Below, piece by piece: positions 1-7,446 of a stretch of DNA of 17,614 bases. This stretch comes from an uncultured Oscillospiraceae bacterium (lineage in GTDB: Bacteria > Bacillota > Clostridia > Oscillospirales > Oscillospiraceae), in assembly GCA_934597345.1 (NCBI GenBank), contig CAKTRJ010000037.1, positions 1-17,614 of the forward strand, given 5' to 3'. The translations under genes and the position numbers were made by a program. Numbering within the stretch: the first letter of the stretch is position 1; every line of letters begins with the position of its first letter. Under the pieces are notes generated by a model, which was given only the letters and a program-made list of their open reading frames with translations, ran no database searches and had not been told where the DNA came from.

Positions 1-817
1 GGGTGAACAGCTCCTGCACCTGACTGACCTTCGGCGCGCGCACCTCGTACTTGATCACGGCGTGGCTCTGCACCACATTGGGGGCGGTGCCGCCGGGGTC
101 GGAGTAGGCATAGTGGATGCGGGCGGCGTCGATCATGTGCTCCCGCAGATAATTGCAGCCCACGTTCATCAGCTCGCAGGCGTCCAGTGCGCTACGGCCC
201 AGGTGGGGCTCGCCGCCGGCGTGGGCCGCCACGCCGTCAAAGATGAAGTTGGCGCCCATGATGGCCACGCTGCCCCGTGAGCCCACCTCGTTCACCGTCT
301 CCGGATGCCAGGTGTAGGCAAAGTCCACGTTGTCAAAATACCCGGCACGGGCGATGAACTGCTTGGAACCGGCGCCCTCCTCGGCGGGGCAGCCGAAAAA
401 GATCACGGTGCCGTCCAGCTTTTCCTTCAGCAGATAGTCCTTCAGCGCCACGGCGGCGGCAAAGCAGCCGCTGCCCAGCAGGTTGTGGCCGCAGCCGTGA
501 CCCGCGCCGCCGGGCTGTACCGGCTCCTGCACGGGGCAGGCCGCCTTCTGGCTCAGGCCTGCCAGCGCGTCATACTCCGCCAGAAAGCCCACCACGGGCT
601 TGCCGCTGCCGCATGTGAAGGTGGCGGTAAAGGCGGTGGGGATATCAGCGATGCCCTCATCAATGGCAAAGCCCTCCTGCTTCAGGGCGTTGATCAGGGC
701 GGCGGCGGAGCGCGTCTCCTCATAGGACAACTCCGCATAGCTCCAGATATCTCTGGCCAGCTGAACGGTGGTGTCCGCCTTGGCGGCCACCAGGTCTTTG
801 ATGGTCTGGATCATCAT
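1..817 (-). CDS. M20 family (AbgB-like) amidohydrolase / metallopeptidase, 3' end outside window
   Basis: The visible 272 residues are the N-terminal part of an M20D-type zinc amidohydrolase, which removes acyl or aminoacyl groups from amino acids or short peptides in the cytoplasm. Seen: EYDAL at about 81-85, the metal-binding GAGHGCGHN at 105-112 (His107, Cys109, His111), PAEEG at 144-148 and WHPE at 170-173. The Cys in the GHGCGHN motif is typical of the AbgB/HipO group. The start is ATG 817 because AAAGGAG lies six to seven bases before it; a second ATG follows directly. The RBS overlaps the stop codon of the upstream transporter ATPase, so it is the last visible gene of the importer operon. 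This implies that an imported conjugated amino acid (N-acyl amino acid or aminobenzoyl-glutamate type) is hydrolysed. The C-terminus is cut by the window, not by mutation. The exact substrate is unknown. Confidence 0.9.
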   Translation of the reverse strand, partial: MMIQTIKDLVAAKADTTVQLARDIWSYAELSYEETRSAAALINALKQEGFAIDEGIADIPTAFTATFTCGSGKPVVGFLAEYDALAGLSQKAACPVQEPVQPGGAGHGCGHNLLGSGCFAAAVALKDYLLKEKLDGTVIFFGCPAEEGAGSKQFIARAGYFDNVDFAYTWHPETVNEVGSRGSVAIMGANFIFDGVAAHAGGEPHLGRSALDACELMNVGCNYLREHMIDAARIHYAYSDPGGTAPNVVQSHAVIKYEVRAPKVSQVQELFT

Positions 818-829
818 ATGCTTCTCCTT

Positions 830-1564
830 TTACAATACCATACTCAGGAATTTGATGGTGCTGGGGTCACGGGGACAGGTGAAGATCTGCTCCGGTGTCC
901 CCTCCTCCTTGATCACGCCGTCGCAGATGAACAGTACCCGGTCGGATACCTCACGGGCAAAGCCCATCTCGTGGGTCACAATCAGGATGGTCATGCCGCT
1001 GCGGGTCAGCTCGCGGATGACGTTCAGCACCTCCTTCACCATCTCCGGGTCAAGGGCGGAGGTGGGCTCGTCAAACAGCATGACCTCCGGCTTCATGGCC
1101 AGCGCCCGGACGATGGCCAGCCGCTGCTTCTGCCCGCCGGACAGCTTGCGGGGATATTCGTCCGCCTTGCCGCCCAGGCCCACACGCTCCAGCAGCGCCA
1201 TGGCCTCAGTTCGGGCCTGCTCTCTGGATACCTTCTTTTCCAGCACCGGCGCCAGCGTCACATTTTCCAGCACCGTCATGTTGGGGAACACGTTGAAGTG
1301 CTGGAACACCATACCGATGCTCTGACGGTACTGGGCGATATTCAGTTTGGCGGCGGTCACGTCCTGCTCCTTGTAAAAGACCTTGCCGCCGTCAGGCGTT
1401 TCCAGCAGGTTCAGGCACCGCAGAAAGGTGGATTTTCCGCCGCCGCTGGGGCCGATGATGGACACCACCTCACCCCTGCGGATGGCGGTGGTGATCCCCT
1501 TCAGCACCTCCAGCTGACCGAAGCGCTTTTCCAGATTCTCCGTTCGCAGGATCACGTCAGTCAC
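830..1564 (-). CDS. Polar amino-acid ABC transporter ATP-binding protein (GlnQ-type)
   Basis: This 244-residue ATPase energises a polar amino-acid importer on the inner face of the membrane. Seen: Walker [10 protein letters not shown] (38-46), Q-loop FQHFNVF (88-93), signature LSGGQ (141-145), Walker B VMLFDEP (161-167) and the switch His198 in VTHEM. Length and sequence fit the GlnQ/HisP (PAAT) family closely. The start is GTG 1564, inside the last codons of the permease gene, with AGGAGG about ten bases upstream. The two genes overlap by 8 bases, so translation is probably coupled. The stop lies 12 bases before the M20 start. Confidence 0.95.
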   Translation of the reverse strand: MTDVILRTENLEKRFGQLEVLKGITTAIRRGEVVSIIGPSGGGKSTFLRCLNLLETPDGGKVFYKEQDVTAAKLNIAQYRQSIGMVFQHFNVFPNMTVLENVTLAPVLEKKVSREQARTEAMALLERVGLGGKADEYPRKLSGGQKQRLAIVRALAMKPEVMLFDEPTSALDPEMVKEVLNVIRELTRSGMTILIVTHEMGFAREVSDRVLFICDGVIKEEGTPEQIFTCPRDPSTIKFLSMVL

Positions 1565-2216
1565 TGACGGTCAGCCTCCTCTCCAACACGCCCAGCAGGC
1601 GGGACAGCACAAAGTTCAATGCGAAATAGATGATACCCACAATGGTCAGGGATTGCAGCGCCAGGAAGGTGGCGCTCTGCACGGTCTTGAAGCTGGTCAT
1701 CAGCTCGCCCACGAAGAACACAGACGCCAGCGAGGTACCCTTGACGGTGGAGATAAACTCGTTGCACAGGGCAGGGAGGATGTTCTTCACCGCCTGAGGC
1801 AGGATCACATGGGTCATCACATGGGTCTCGGACAGGCCGATGCTGCGGGCGGCCTCCCACTGGCCCTTGTCCACGGCGGCGATACCGGCCCGAATGATCT
1901 CCGAGATAAAGGCGGAGGCGTTCACCGCCAGGGCGATAACGATGCACTGGGTATCGCTCAGCTCAAAGGGAACCAGCTTGGGCAGCCCGATCCAGAAGAA
2001 GTACAGCTGCAGCAGGATGGGCGTGCCTCGCAGCACCTCCACATAGGCGCCGGAGACGGCCCTGAGCACCTTGCTGCGGCTCATGCGCATCAGCGCCACG
2101 AGCATGCCCAGCAGCGCGCCCGACAGCACCGTTACCGCGGAGATCCACAGGGTGCCCCACAGGCCGGAGAGATAGACGGGATAGTATTTTGCCAAAAGCT
2201 TGATGACCTTTTCCAT
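1557..2216 (-). CDS. Polar amino-acid ABC transporter permease (HisM/GlnP-type)
   Basis: This 219-residue integral membrane protein is the channel half of the importer and probably works as a homodimer, since only one permease gene is present. Hydrophobic segments cover roughly residues 15-45, 55-75, 85-110 and 185-205. The family hallmarks GTLWIS (21-26) and [16 protein letters not shown] are visible. The EAA loop that docks the ATPase is recognisable around [11 protein letters not shown] and [17 protein letters not shown] 2216 is preceded by AGGAG nine bases upstream. It lies 47 bases after the substrate-binding protein and overlaps the ATPase gene. Confidence 0.94.
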   Translation of the reverse strand: MEKVIKLLAKYYPVYLSGLWGTLWISAVTVLSGALLGMLVALMRMSRSKVLRAVSGAYVEVLRGTPILLQLYFFWIGLPKLVPFELSDTQCIVIALAVNASAFISEIIRAGIAAVDKGQWEAARSIGLSETHVMTHVILPQAVKNILPALCNEFISTVKGTSLASVFFVGELMTSFKTVQSATFLALQSLTIVGIIYFALNFVLSRLLGVLERRLTVSD

Positions 2217-2263
2217 GGTATGACACTCCTATGCTCAGTGGGGCTTGCCCCGGTTTTCGTGCG

Positions 2264-3115
2264 TTATTCGATGCCCAGCGTCGCGGCGGCGGCCTCATAC
2301 TGGCCGTACCATTCCACGGTCTTGCCGCTGTCGTTCAGCTCGGCGATGCACTGGTTCACCAGCTCCGCCAGAGAGTCGGTTCCCTCCATGGGCATGGCCA
2401 CGCAGGTGCCGTTCATGTTGGGATCCACATCGAAGCGGAAGTCGGGGATGGTCAGCCCGCCGTTGGCCTCGGCATACAGTCCGGCGGAGGCGGTGGAGCA
2501 GATGCACACATCCGCCTTGCCCTCGGATACCGCCAGATAGCCGTCGGTCATGTTGGCCACCAGCTTGAACTCCTTGCACGCGCCGTTGATGTACTGGTTA
2601 TACAGCGTCTCCTGCACGGAGCCACTCTGGGTGATCACCACCGCGTCCTTCAGAGATTCCAGATCGGTGTACTTTCCGGCGTCCTCGCTGCGGACCACGA
2701 AGCCGTAGCCGATGTTGCTGGAATAGTACACGTCGGACAGCCGCATGGCCTCGGCCCGGGCGGGAGAGTAGGCAATGGCGGAGATGGCGAAATCATACTT
2801 GCCGTCCGCCACACCGGCCAGCACAGCGGTAAAGTCCAGGGCAGTGATCTTCAGTTCCACGCCGATCTTGTCGGCGATGTACTTGGCCACCTCGATATCC
2901 ATGCCCTGATACTGCTCGTCGCCGCTCTTGGTGGGGTCGACATACTCATAGGGGGCGAAGTACGGCTCGGTACACAGCTCGATATAGCCCCGTTCCTTGA
3001 TCTGTGCCAGACGGTCCTTGTTTTCTGTTCCGCTTCCGCCACCGCAGGCGGTACAGCTCAGCAGCATGACGGCTGCCAGCACAAGCGTCACGATGCGCAT
3101 GATGTTCTTTTTCAT
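2264..3115 (-). CDS. Amino-acid ABC transporter substrate-binding lipoprotein
   Basis: A 283-residue extracellular solute-binding protein (SBP family 3) that captures the amino acid and delivers it to the permease. Seen: a lipoprotein signal peptide with Lys-Lys at the start, a hydrophobic core and LLSCTAC (residues 18-24; Cys21 or Cys24 is the lipid anchor). Next come IKERGYIELCTEPYFAPYEY, the GMDIEVAKYIADKIGV signature and SPARAEAMRLSDVYYSS. In that last motif the Ser/Arg pair normally contacts the ligand backbone. I chose ATG 3115 over an upstream in-frame ATG at 3193 because the signal peptide starts there and the promoter -35/-10 boxes lie at 3172-3200, overlapping the longer start. First gene of the importer operon. 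Ligand unknown; a polar amino acid or a conjugate cleaved by the downstream M20 enzyme is likely. Confidence 0.94.
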   Translation of the reverse strand: MKKNIMRIVTLVLAAVMLLSCTACGGGSGTENKDRLAQIKERGYIELCTEPYFAPYEYVDPTKSGDEQYQGMDIEVAKYIADKIGVELKITALDFTAVLAGVADGKYDFAISAIAYSPARAEAMRLSDVYYSSNIGYGFVVRSEDAGKYTDLESLKDAVVITQSGSVQETLYNQYINGACKEFKLVANMTDGYLAVSEGKADVCICSTASAGLYAEANGGLTIPDFRFDVDPNMNGTCVAMPMEGTDSLAELVNQCIAELNDSGKTVEWYGQYEAAAATLGIE

Positions 3116-3171
3116 ATCCGTGCCCTCATTTCGTCGTTTTTCGGAATAGTGCTTCCGTTTTGTTGCTCCTA

Positions 3172-3200
3172 ATATTACCACTGAAACTTTCATGCGTCAA
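3172..3200 (-). promoter_or_regulatory. Sigma-70/SigA-type promoter of the amino-acid importer operon
   Basis: Read on the minus strand, TTGACG (3200-3195) and TAATAT (3177-3172) are separated by exactly 17 bases. The substrate-binding protein starts about 57 bases downstream of the -10 box. The spacing and near-consensus boxes make this a strong housekeeping promoter candidate. Confidence 0.8.
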
Positions 3201-3204
3201 TACT

Positions 3205-3224
3205 TTAGCGTACTACCACGCTAA
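3205..3224. promoter_or_regulatory. Perfect palindrome next to the importer promoter, candidate operator
   Basis: TTAGCGT, six bases, ACGCTAA: a perfect 7-bp inverted repeat that ends four bases upstream of the -35 box of the importer promoter. The position suits binding of a dimeric activator or repressor. The regulator is not identifiable from this window. Confidence 0.6.
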
Positions 3225-3285
3225 CGAATTATTAAAGTGAAATGTTGCGCATTTTATCTATTTTGCTGAACCGTGTCCGGAAGCG

Positions 3286-3342
3286 AAAAAAGAAAGAGGC
3301 GGCGGGTACCGAAAGAATACGTTCGGTATCCGCCGCCTCTTT
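3286..3342 (-). terminator. Rho-independent terminator after the lipoprotein gene at 3361
   Basis: A 21-bp stem (3293-3313 paired with 3322-3342, with one G-U pair) has an 8-base loop. On the minus strand it is followed by TTTCTTTTTT. It begins 18 bases after the stop codon of the lipoprotein gene and separates that transcript from the divergent spacer before the importer promoter. It has no T-tract in the plus direction. Confidence 0.9.
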
Positions 3343-3360
3343 GCGGCACAATGTCTTTTA

Positions 3361-3867
3361 TCAGGCGCGCAGGCCCGCCGCCTCCATGATGGCCTCGATG
3401 CTCTCCACCGGCTCGGTGCTCCAGGGATAGGCGGTGTCGGTGCATCCGGCGGAGGACAGCAGATCCTCCGCACCGTCCTTCAGCAGGGATTGATAGGCGT
3501 TGTCCACCAGCGCCAGCTTGTCGGCAAAGGCGGTCTGGGCGTCGTTGCCCATATTGCCCAGCCACGCGGCGGTGGCAGCGCGGATCTCCTCGGGATCAAG
3601 GCCCGTGTCCACGCCCCAGTCCAGCAGCTTGACGGCGGCCTGCACGGCGGTCATATAGGAGCCGGAGGTGCCCACCCGTACCGTCTGGTCGATCTCGTTC
3701 AGGATCGGCAGGTCGACGGTCTGGCCATCCTCCGGCGTATCCGGTGTGTTGGGGGTCTCCTGCGGCGTATCGGGCGTCACGTCCGGCGCGGGAGCCGGTG
3801 TATCGGCGGCGCAGGCGCACAGGCTCAGCGTCAGCAGCATGGTCACAAGAAGCAGCAGCTTTTTCAT
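3361..3867 (-). CDS. Small secreted lipoprotein of unknown function
   Basis: 168 residues. The N-terminus MKKLLLLVTMLLTLSLCAC is a clear lipoprotein signal (LSLC or LCAC lipobox). A low-complexity linker rich in Thr, Pro and Asp follows at about residues 22-50, typical of a tether between membrane and domain. The rest (about 55-168) is a soluble domain I do not recognise, with AVQAAVKLLDWGVD and LLSSAGCTDTAYPWS as landmarks. The start ATG overlaps the upstream gene's TGA as ATGA, with AAAGGAA before it. The two proteins are therefore probably made together. A strong terminator follows. Confidence 0.85.
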   Translation of the reverse strand: MKKLLLLVTMLLTLSLCACAADTPAPAPDVTPDTPQETPNTPDTPEDGQTVDLPILNEIDQTVRVGTSGSYMTAVQAAVKLLDWGVDTGLDPEEIRAATAAWLGNMGNDAQTAFADKLALVDNAYQSLLKDGAEDLLSSAGCTDTAYPWSTEPVESIEAIMEAAGLRA

Positions 3868-4799
3868 ACGATCATTTCCTTTCTTTTGCTGGTTTCCTTG
3901 TATATGCCCTCTCTGCATTGGATACTGTGCAGAGAGGTATGGGTAACGCCCAGAAGGCGATCCATTTCTTCGGCGGCATTTTCGTAGGTGTCCTTCTGGT
4001 GGTGCACCGGTATGTAGTCCGCCTCCCTGATCTGTCCGGCGGCCGCCTTGCAGAAGCTGCGGACAGGCGCGGCCAGCGCGAACACCCAGATGGGGGAGCA
4101 GATGGTCACATGCCGGTAGGCGGGCAGGTCGATGTCCACCGGCTGGATGGGCATGGCCCACTTGTGCATGCCGTAGCGGCCGCACCACCAGAAGCCCAGC
4201 GTACCCTCCGTCCGCTCCGCCGCCCTGATCTCGTAGACGGCGGCGCCGGTGCGGTTCGCCTCCGCATAGGCCTGCTTCCGCACATAGCCCATGCGGGAGA
4301 AGAACACCACCAGACGGGTGGGATCGTCGCCGATGTGGGGATAGTCGGCCCTGTTGACGGTGAAGGCTTCCTGCTTGCGGAATACCCACGCCGCATAACC
4401 GGCGGCGGTCTGGCAGAGACCGAAAATAAAGTAGGCGGTGGACATGAAGTTCAGCGGGAACATATAGAACTGGATGCCGATCCACAGCATCAGCGTCACG
4501 CCGAAGATGCCGCCCAGCACCACGCCAGCGCTCTTTCGGGCCAGCAGCAGCGCCGCCGCGGTCAGGTTGGACAGGCCGTTGACGCTCAGCAGCGCCCAGC
4601 CGGAGAATGTGAGGTCCTGAAATACCACCTCCGCAAAGGGCAGCACCTGAAAATAGGGCAGCATGGCGTCCATGCCTATGGTCTTGCCGCTGGGATCCAG
4701 CAGCATCATCAGCGCTCCGCCCACCGCACCGATGCCGATGAACAGCGTCCAGAAAATGAGGATGCGGCGGGCGGTCTGATATCTTGATCTCTGTTGCAT
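3864..4799 (-). CDS. Four-helix membrane protein fused to a flavodoxin-like domain
   Basis: 311 residues in two parts. Residues about 11-140 hold four hydrophobic helices (11-33, 66-87, 91-113, 117-140). Residues about 160-255 look like a flavodoxin-fold domain: LVVFFSRMGYVRKQAYAEAN sits where flavodoxins bind the FMN phosphate, and VTICSPIWVFALAAPVRSF resembles the flavodoxin strand with conserved Pro/Trp. A conserved-looking block RTEGTLGFWWCGRYGMHKW lies between. The role may be membrane-linked electron transfer, but this is inferred from fold resemblance only. ATG 4799 has AAGGA about eight bases upstream. It is translationally coupled to the lipoprotein gene by an ATGA overlap. I see no convincing promoter for it. 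Confidence 0.82.
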   Translation of the reverse strand: MQQRSRYQTARRILIFWTLFIGIGAVGGALMMLLDPSGKTIGMDAMLPYFQVLPFAEVVFQDLTFSGWALLSVNGLSNLTAAALLLARKSAGVVLGGIFGVTLMLWIGIQFYMFPLNFMSTAYFIFGLCQTAAGYAAWVFRKQEAFTVNRADYPHIGDDPTRLVVFFSRMGYVRKQAYAEANRTGAAVYEIRAAERTEGTLGFWWCGRYGMHKWAMPIQPVDIDLPAYRHVTICSPIWVFALAAPVRSFCKAAAGQIREADYIPVHHQKDTYENAAEEMDRLLGVTHTSLHSIQCREGIYKETSKRKEMIV

Positions 4800-4945
4800 A
4801 TGTTTTTCCTTGTCTTTCCTTGATGTCGCAGCGTTTATTCTACACGGTGGGCCGGTCTTTGCATAGGTGTTTTTTTCATCTGTTTGTGGCTTTTTTCTAT
4901 GGAGGTCGGCTGCGAGAGAATGAAAGTCCTGAATTCCGGACGGAT

Positions 4946-4963
4946 AATCCGGAAATCCGGATT
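4946..4963. promoter_or_regulatory. AATCCGGA palindrome upstream of the dapF promoter, candidate operator
   Basis: AATCCGGA, two bases, TCCGGATT: an 8-bp perfect inverted repeat whose right edge is 11 bases upstream of the dapF -35 box. A further related half-site, ATTCCGGA, lies at 4933-4940. The cluster of three CCGGA half-sites suggests a regulator-binding region. Confidence 0.5.
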
Positions 4964-4974
4964 GTGATAAAAAT

Positions 4975-5003
4975 TTGACAAACTTTGTCGGGACGGGTAC
5001 AAT
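4975..5003 (+). promoter_or_regulatory. Strong promoter of dapF
   Basis: TTGACA (4975-4980), 17 bases, TACAAT (4998-5003). The -35 box is perfect consensus and the -10 box has one mismatch. The dapF ATG is about 38 bases downstream of the -10 box. Confidence 0.87.
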
Positions 5004-5041
5004 ACAATATACACTGAGACCGTGAAGGGAGACGTGGCATC

Positions 5042-5884
5042 ATGCAATTCTGGAAAATGAACGGCGCGGGCAACGACTTTATCGTGGTGGACGATCGTCG
5101 GAACGCCGTACCTGACGAGAAATGGCCGGAGATCATCCGCACCGTGTGCGAGCGGCACATGTCCATCGGCGCGGACGGCTTTATGGTGGTGAAAAACTCC
5201 ACCTGCGGCGGCGACTACAAGATGCTGTTCTTCAACTCTGACGGCTCCATGGGCGAGATGTGCGGCAACGGCGCGCGCTGCATCTGCCGCTACGGCTACG
5301 AGAACGGTCTGGCCGGTGAGGTGCAGAAGGTAGAGACCACCGCGGGCCTCGTGACCGGCTGGCGCGTGGACAAGCGGCTGTACCGTGTACGGCTCAACGA
5401 TCCCTGCAACATGCGGCTGGACGGCACGGCGGAGGTGGAAGGCACGGTCTATGACTGCGCCTATGTGGAGCTGGGCGATCCCGGCATCCCACACGCGGCG
5501 GTGCCCATGGAAAATCTGAAGGATTACGACACCCAGGCGCTGTTCCAGCTGGGCCGCAAGCTGCGGTACTACAAGGACTTCCCCAAGGGCGCCAATGTGA
5601 ACTTCTACGAGATCATCGGCCCCGACCATGTGTATGAGCGCACCTATGAGCGGGGTGTGGAGGATTTCACCTACGCCTGCGGCACAGGCACCGGCTCTGT
5701 GGTGACGGTGCTGACTCTGCTGGGCAAGGTCTCCGGCAAAAACGTGAAGGTGGACATGACCGGCGGCCGGCTGATCATCGACGTGGAGCGTGATAGCGCG
5801 GGCCATGTGACCGACCTGTACCTGACCGGCCCCACCAATATCGTCTGTAAGGGCGAGATCACCGACGAGGCGCTGGTACTTTAA
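5042..5884 (+). CDS. dapF: Diaminopimelate epimerase
   Basis: 280 residues, the usual length for DapF. The enzyme interconverts LL- and meso-2,6-diaminopimelate, the last step before lysine and the peptidoglycan cross-linking residue. It needs no cofactor and uses two Cys as acid and base. Seen: MNGAGNDFIVVDD at the start, the first catalytic Cys74 in MCGNGARC, the second Cys213 in YACGTGTGS, and FNSDGS before the first site. ATG 5042 has a GGGAG about ten bases upstream, a slightly long spacing. A strong promoter precedes it. A transporter gene follows 75 bases later with no terminator between, and lysA comes after that. The three may form one lysine/diaminopimelate unit. Confidence 0.96.
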   Translation: MQFWKMNGAGNDFIVVDDRRNAVPDEKWPEIIRTVCERHMSIGADGFMVVKNSTCGGDYKMLFFNSDGSMGEMCGNGARCICRYGYENGLAGEVQKVETTAGLVTGWRVDKRLYRVRLNDPCNMRLDGTAEVEGTVYDCAYVELGDPGIPHAAVPMENLKDYDTQALFQLGRKLRYYKDFPKGANVNFYEIIGPDHVYERTYERGVEDFTYACGTGTGSVVTVLTLLGKVSGKNVKVDMTGGRLIIDVERDSAGHVTDLYLTGPTNIVCKGEITDEALVL

Positions 5885-5959
5885 TCGGTATGTAAGCAAT
5901 ATGCTTTACATAGAGAGAACGTAAATCAACCGCAAAACTGTTAGGAGGAATAAAATCTA

Positions 5960-7225
5960 ATGGAAAAGAAAGCAGTCGTCAGGAATTATATTTTCCTTGG
6001 CATCATGCTGGGCGCGATGGTCATCGGCGCTATCGTGGGCTGGCTGGCTCCCAGCGTAGCCACCGTGCTGAAGCCCTTCGGCACCGTGTTCATCAACATG
6101 ATGTTCTGCGTGGTAGTGCCTCTGGTGTTCGTGTCCATCGCGGGCTCCATCGCCAATATGAAGAGCATGAAGCGTGCCGGTAAGATCATGGGCACCACCG
6201 TGGCCACCTTCGTCATCACCGGCGCTATCGCCGCCGTCATCATGTTCGTGCTGATGAAGATCTTCCCCCCGGTGCTGGTCCCCTGGACCGATATCCCCTC
6301 TGAGGAAATGGGCGAGTACGCCTCCATTTCCGACATGATCGTCAACTTCTTTACCGCCAGCGACTTCGTTGGCCTGCTGACCCGCCGGGCCATGCTGCCC
6401 CTGATCGTGTTCTCCGTGCTGTTCGGCTTTGCCACCAATATGGCCGGCGGCCCCGAGACGCTGGTGGCCAAGTGGCTCAACAGCATGACCGACGTCATGA
6501 TGAAGTTCATCAAGATCATCACCTATTACGCTCCCGTGGCCTTCTTCGCCATCTTCGCCGGTCTGGTCGCCGACTACGGTCCTCAGATCGCCGGTTCCTA
6601 TGGCCGTGCCATGGCGGTGTACTATCCCCTGTGCTTCATCTACATCTTTACCGCGTTCCCCCTGTTCGCCTGGTTCGGCGGCGGCAAGCATGGTATCAAG
6701 ACCATGTTCAAGCACATTGCCAAGCCCGCCATCGTCTCTCTGGGCACCTGCTCCAGCGTGGCCACCATCCCTACCAACATGGAGGAGGCTGAGGCCACCG
6801 GCATCAACAAGGACGTGGCCGAGATGGTCATCCCTCTGGGCGCTACCATGCACATGGACGGCTCCTGCTTCTCCTGCGTGCTGAAGATCGCCTTCGTGTG
6901 GGGCGTGTTCGGTCAGGATATGGGCTGGGGCTCTCTGATCCCCATTGTTCTGGTGGCCGTGCTGTCCTCCGTCGGTATGTCCGGCGTCCCCGGCGGCGGC
7001 TACATCGGTGAGTACATCATCTGCTCCATCTTCTTCCCCAACCAGATGGAGCTGGCCTTCCCCATCCTGGTGGCCATCGGCAACCTGGTGGATCCTCCCG
7101 CAACCATGATCAACTCCGCCGGCGACTATGTGGTCACCTACATCGTCTCCCGCTTCGTGGACGGCAAGAATTGGCTGGATAAGGCTCTGGCCAAGAAGGC
7201 TGAAAAGGCCGAGATCTCCGAGTAA
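5960..7225 (+). CDS. DAACS-family cation:amino-acid symporter
   Basis: 421 residues, a typical length for the dicarboxylate/amino acid:cation symporter family (GltP/GltPh fold, eight helices plus two re-entrant hairpins). HP1 carries CSSVATIPTN (Ser265-Ser266), TM7 carries GATMHMDGS (His298, Asp300), HP2 carries GVPGGGYI, and TM8 carries VDPPATMINSAGD (378-389). By alignment from memory to GltPh, Asp378, Thr382, Asn385 and Asp389 match the amino-group-binding Asp394, Thr398, Asn401 and the sodium ligand Asp405. The side-chain-carboxylate Arg397 is Ala381, and Asn310 is His298. This argues for an amino-acid substrate that is not glutamate or aspartate. AGGAGG lies 11 bases before ATG. It sits between dapF and lysA. 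Confidence 0.93.
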   Translation: MEKKAVVRNYIFLGIMLGAMVIGAIVGWLAPSVATVLKPFGTVFINMMFCVVVPLVFVSIAGSIANMKSMKRAGKIMGTTVATFVITGAIAAVIMFVLMKIFPPVLVPWTDIPSEEMGEYASISDMIVNFFTASDFVGLLTRRAMLPLIVFSVLFGFATNMAGGPETLVAKWLNSMTDVMMKFIKIITYYAPVAFFAIFAGLVADYGPQIAGSYGRAMAVYYPLCFIYIFTAFPLFAWFGGGKHGIKTMFKHIAKPAIVSLGTCSSVATIPTNMEEAEATGINKDVAEMVIPLGATMHMDGSCFSCVLKIAFVWGVFGQDMGWGSLIPIVLVAVLSSVGMSGVPGGGYIGEYIICSIFFPNQMELAFPILVAIGNLVDPPATMINSAGDYVVTYIVSRFVDGKNWLDKALAKKAEKAEISE

Positions 7226-7270
7226 ACAGAAATCCTCTCAGTTCCTCTGCCCTGCGGCAGAACGGGCCGG

Positions 7271-7298
7271 GGGCTGCGGTGTGGTTGAGCCGCAGCCC
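7271..7298 (+). terminator. Hairpin after the symporter gene, probable weak terminator
   Basis: GGGCTGCGG and CCGCAGCCC form a 9-bp perfect stem with a 10-base loop, 45 bases after the symporter stop codon. A smaller hairpin (TCTGCC/GGCAGA) lies just before it. The downstream tract is only T/C-rich, not a run of T, so termination may be partial. Expression could read through to lysA. Confidence 0.5.
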
Positions 7299-7446
7299 TC
7301 CGCCCACTCTCTTTCGCAAAACGCATACGAAAAATCAAAATTATATTGAATAAGACGTTTAACTTCGTATATCCGGCTCTGTGAGAGCCTTACCATACAT
7401 AGGAACCGCCTGCGCACTGTGCGGGTGCAAGAGAAAGGAAAAAGCT

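Noticed and set aside
305..1567. 420-codon plus-strand open frame opposite the M20 and ATPase genes
   Set aside because: It is the antisense shadow of two well-recognised minus-strand genes. Its translation is rich in Gly/His/Gln with no domain, and it has no RBS.
4820..4870. Promoter for the minus-strand flavodoxin/membrane protein gene
   Set aside because: A TAGAAT box is present but no acceptable -35 box lies 16-18 bases upstream.
4835..5899. 354-codon minus-strand open frame over dapF
   Set aside because: Antisense shadow of dapF in GC-rich DNA, with no recognisable motif.
5891..5910. Imperfect repeat TGTAAGCA/TGCTTTACA between dapF and the symporter as a CcpA cre site
   Set aside because: It does not match the cre consensus and the arms differ by a one-base bulge. 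It may be only a weak hairpin.
7346..7373. Promoter TTGAAT-16-TATATC before lysA
   Set aside because: The -10 box matches only four positions and the spacing is 16, too weak to list as a feature.
7226..7446. Lysine riboswitch or T-box before lysA
   Set aside because: The spacer holds only short separate hairpins. There is no T-box motif, and the multi-helix lysine-riboswitch core is not seen.
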